Assembly (NCBI GenBank): GCA_018806915.1
Contig: JAGKQI010000034.1
Coordinates: 310,001 to 374,000, forward strand
Length of the DNA: 64,000 nt
Direction of reading: 5' to 3'
Source: Phytophthora colocasiae
Taxonomy: Eukaryota; Oomycota; Peronosporomycetes; Peronosporales; Peronosporaceae
Both the position numbers and the translations under genes were made by a program. Shown here in pieces: positions 63,848 to 64,000 of the stretch; positions within the stretch are counted from its first letter, which is position 1; every line of letters starts with the position of its first letter. The notes under the pieces are model-generated. The model saw only the letters and a program-made list of their open reading frames with translations. It was not told the DNA's origin and did no database searches.

Positions 63848-64000
63848 AAGCAAGAATGAATCAATTTATCATGACCTGTCTTATTATTACTGCGATGACG
63901 ACTTGGCTGTTGCGAAGAGGACCGAGGACTCAAGGCAGACTGTAGTGACCTGATTGAGGTTGTGCTTTATCAATAACTGCTTCATGGAGCCTATTTTAGG
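63848..64000. other. Downstream flank of the nucleoporin gene
   Basis: 3' untranslated region and end of window; nothing else can be supported. Confidence 0.4.

Noticed and set aside
61105..63933. A 942-codon minus-strand ORF opposite the nucleoporin FG repeats
   Set aside because: It is the antisense shadow of a Ser/Ala/Pro/Gly-rich repeat with few stop-generating codons; composition is Gly/Ala/Pro/Asn-rich with no domain.
1..64000. tRNA or rRNA genes
   Set aside because: Reading for T-loop (GTTCRANNC) and B-box patterns with matching stems gave no convincing candidate on either strand; a covariance-model search would be decisive.

Overview
The window is nuclear DNA of a eukaryote with compact genes and short GT-AG introns (those placed here are mostly about 55-105 bp). 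The host genes (centractin, symplekin, coronin, a translin-family protein, an FG nucleoporin, serine palmitoyltransferase subunit 2, a Spinster-like transporter, a giant IQ/SAM/WW/B-box scaffold), together with the mix of chromodomain-piggyBac, PIF/Harbinger, Merlin-like, MULE and Ty3/gypsy elements, suggest an oomycete, most likely Phytophthora or a close relative. That assignment is inference from gene content and gene structure; no search was run.

Layout. 1-3068: a long-inverted-repeat (foldback) element with arms of about 647 bp. 3070-5517: degenerate tandem repeats, a spliced unknown gene and short inverted repeats. 5518-8889: a decayed double-chromodomain piggyBac transposase. 9312-9675: an ADP/ATP carrier pseudogene. 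9800-11272: a lysine-rich coiled-coil ORF with two stops. 11491-14412 (minus): a SANT/DOT1-like methyltransferase remnant, a small membrane protein and an unknown three-exon gene. 14493-17043 (minus): a truncated Ty3/gypsy element whose gag is split by a 285-bp mariner-type MITE. 17378-18768: a PIF/Harbinger element. 20169-27642: Spinster-like transporter (+), centractin (-), symplekin (+).

27818-36423 (minus): three serine palmitoyltransferase subunit-2 (LCB2) copies. The two outer copies are intact; one has lost, or the other has gained, an intron. The middle copy is a wreck carrying a Merlin-like element, a complete but frameshifted Harbinger element and a local inversion. 36632-45139: a roughly 2,780-residue scaffold gene, divergent from the third LCB2 copy. 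45204-46175: translin-family gene (-). 46955-48352: coronin (+). 48728-51601: a secreted IPT/FN3/L-type-lectin protein (-). 52454-55256: an alpha/beta hydrolase gene split by a 1.86-kb MULE with a visible target-site duplication. 55998-58540: a second, SWIM-type MULE transposase (-). 59672-63847: a Nup153/Nup1-like FG nucleoporin (+).

The window therefore alternates conserved housekeeping genes with transposon nests. The Spinster-like transporter and the LCB2 array are the only neighbours with an obvious shared theme (sphingolipids). Nearly all transposon genes carry one or more disabling changes, several of them one-base changes in homopolymer runs, so sequencing error should be excluded before calling every one dead.
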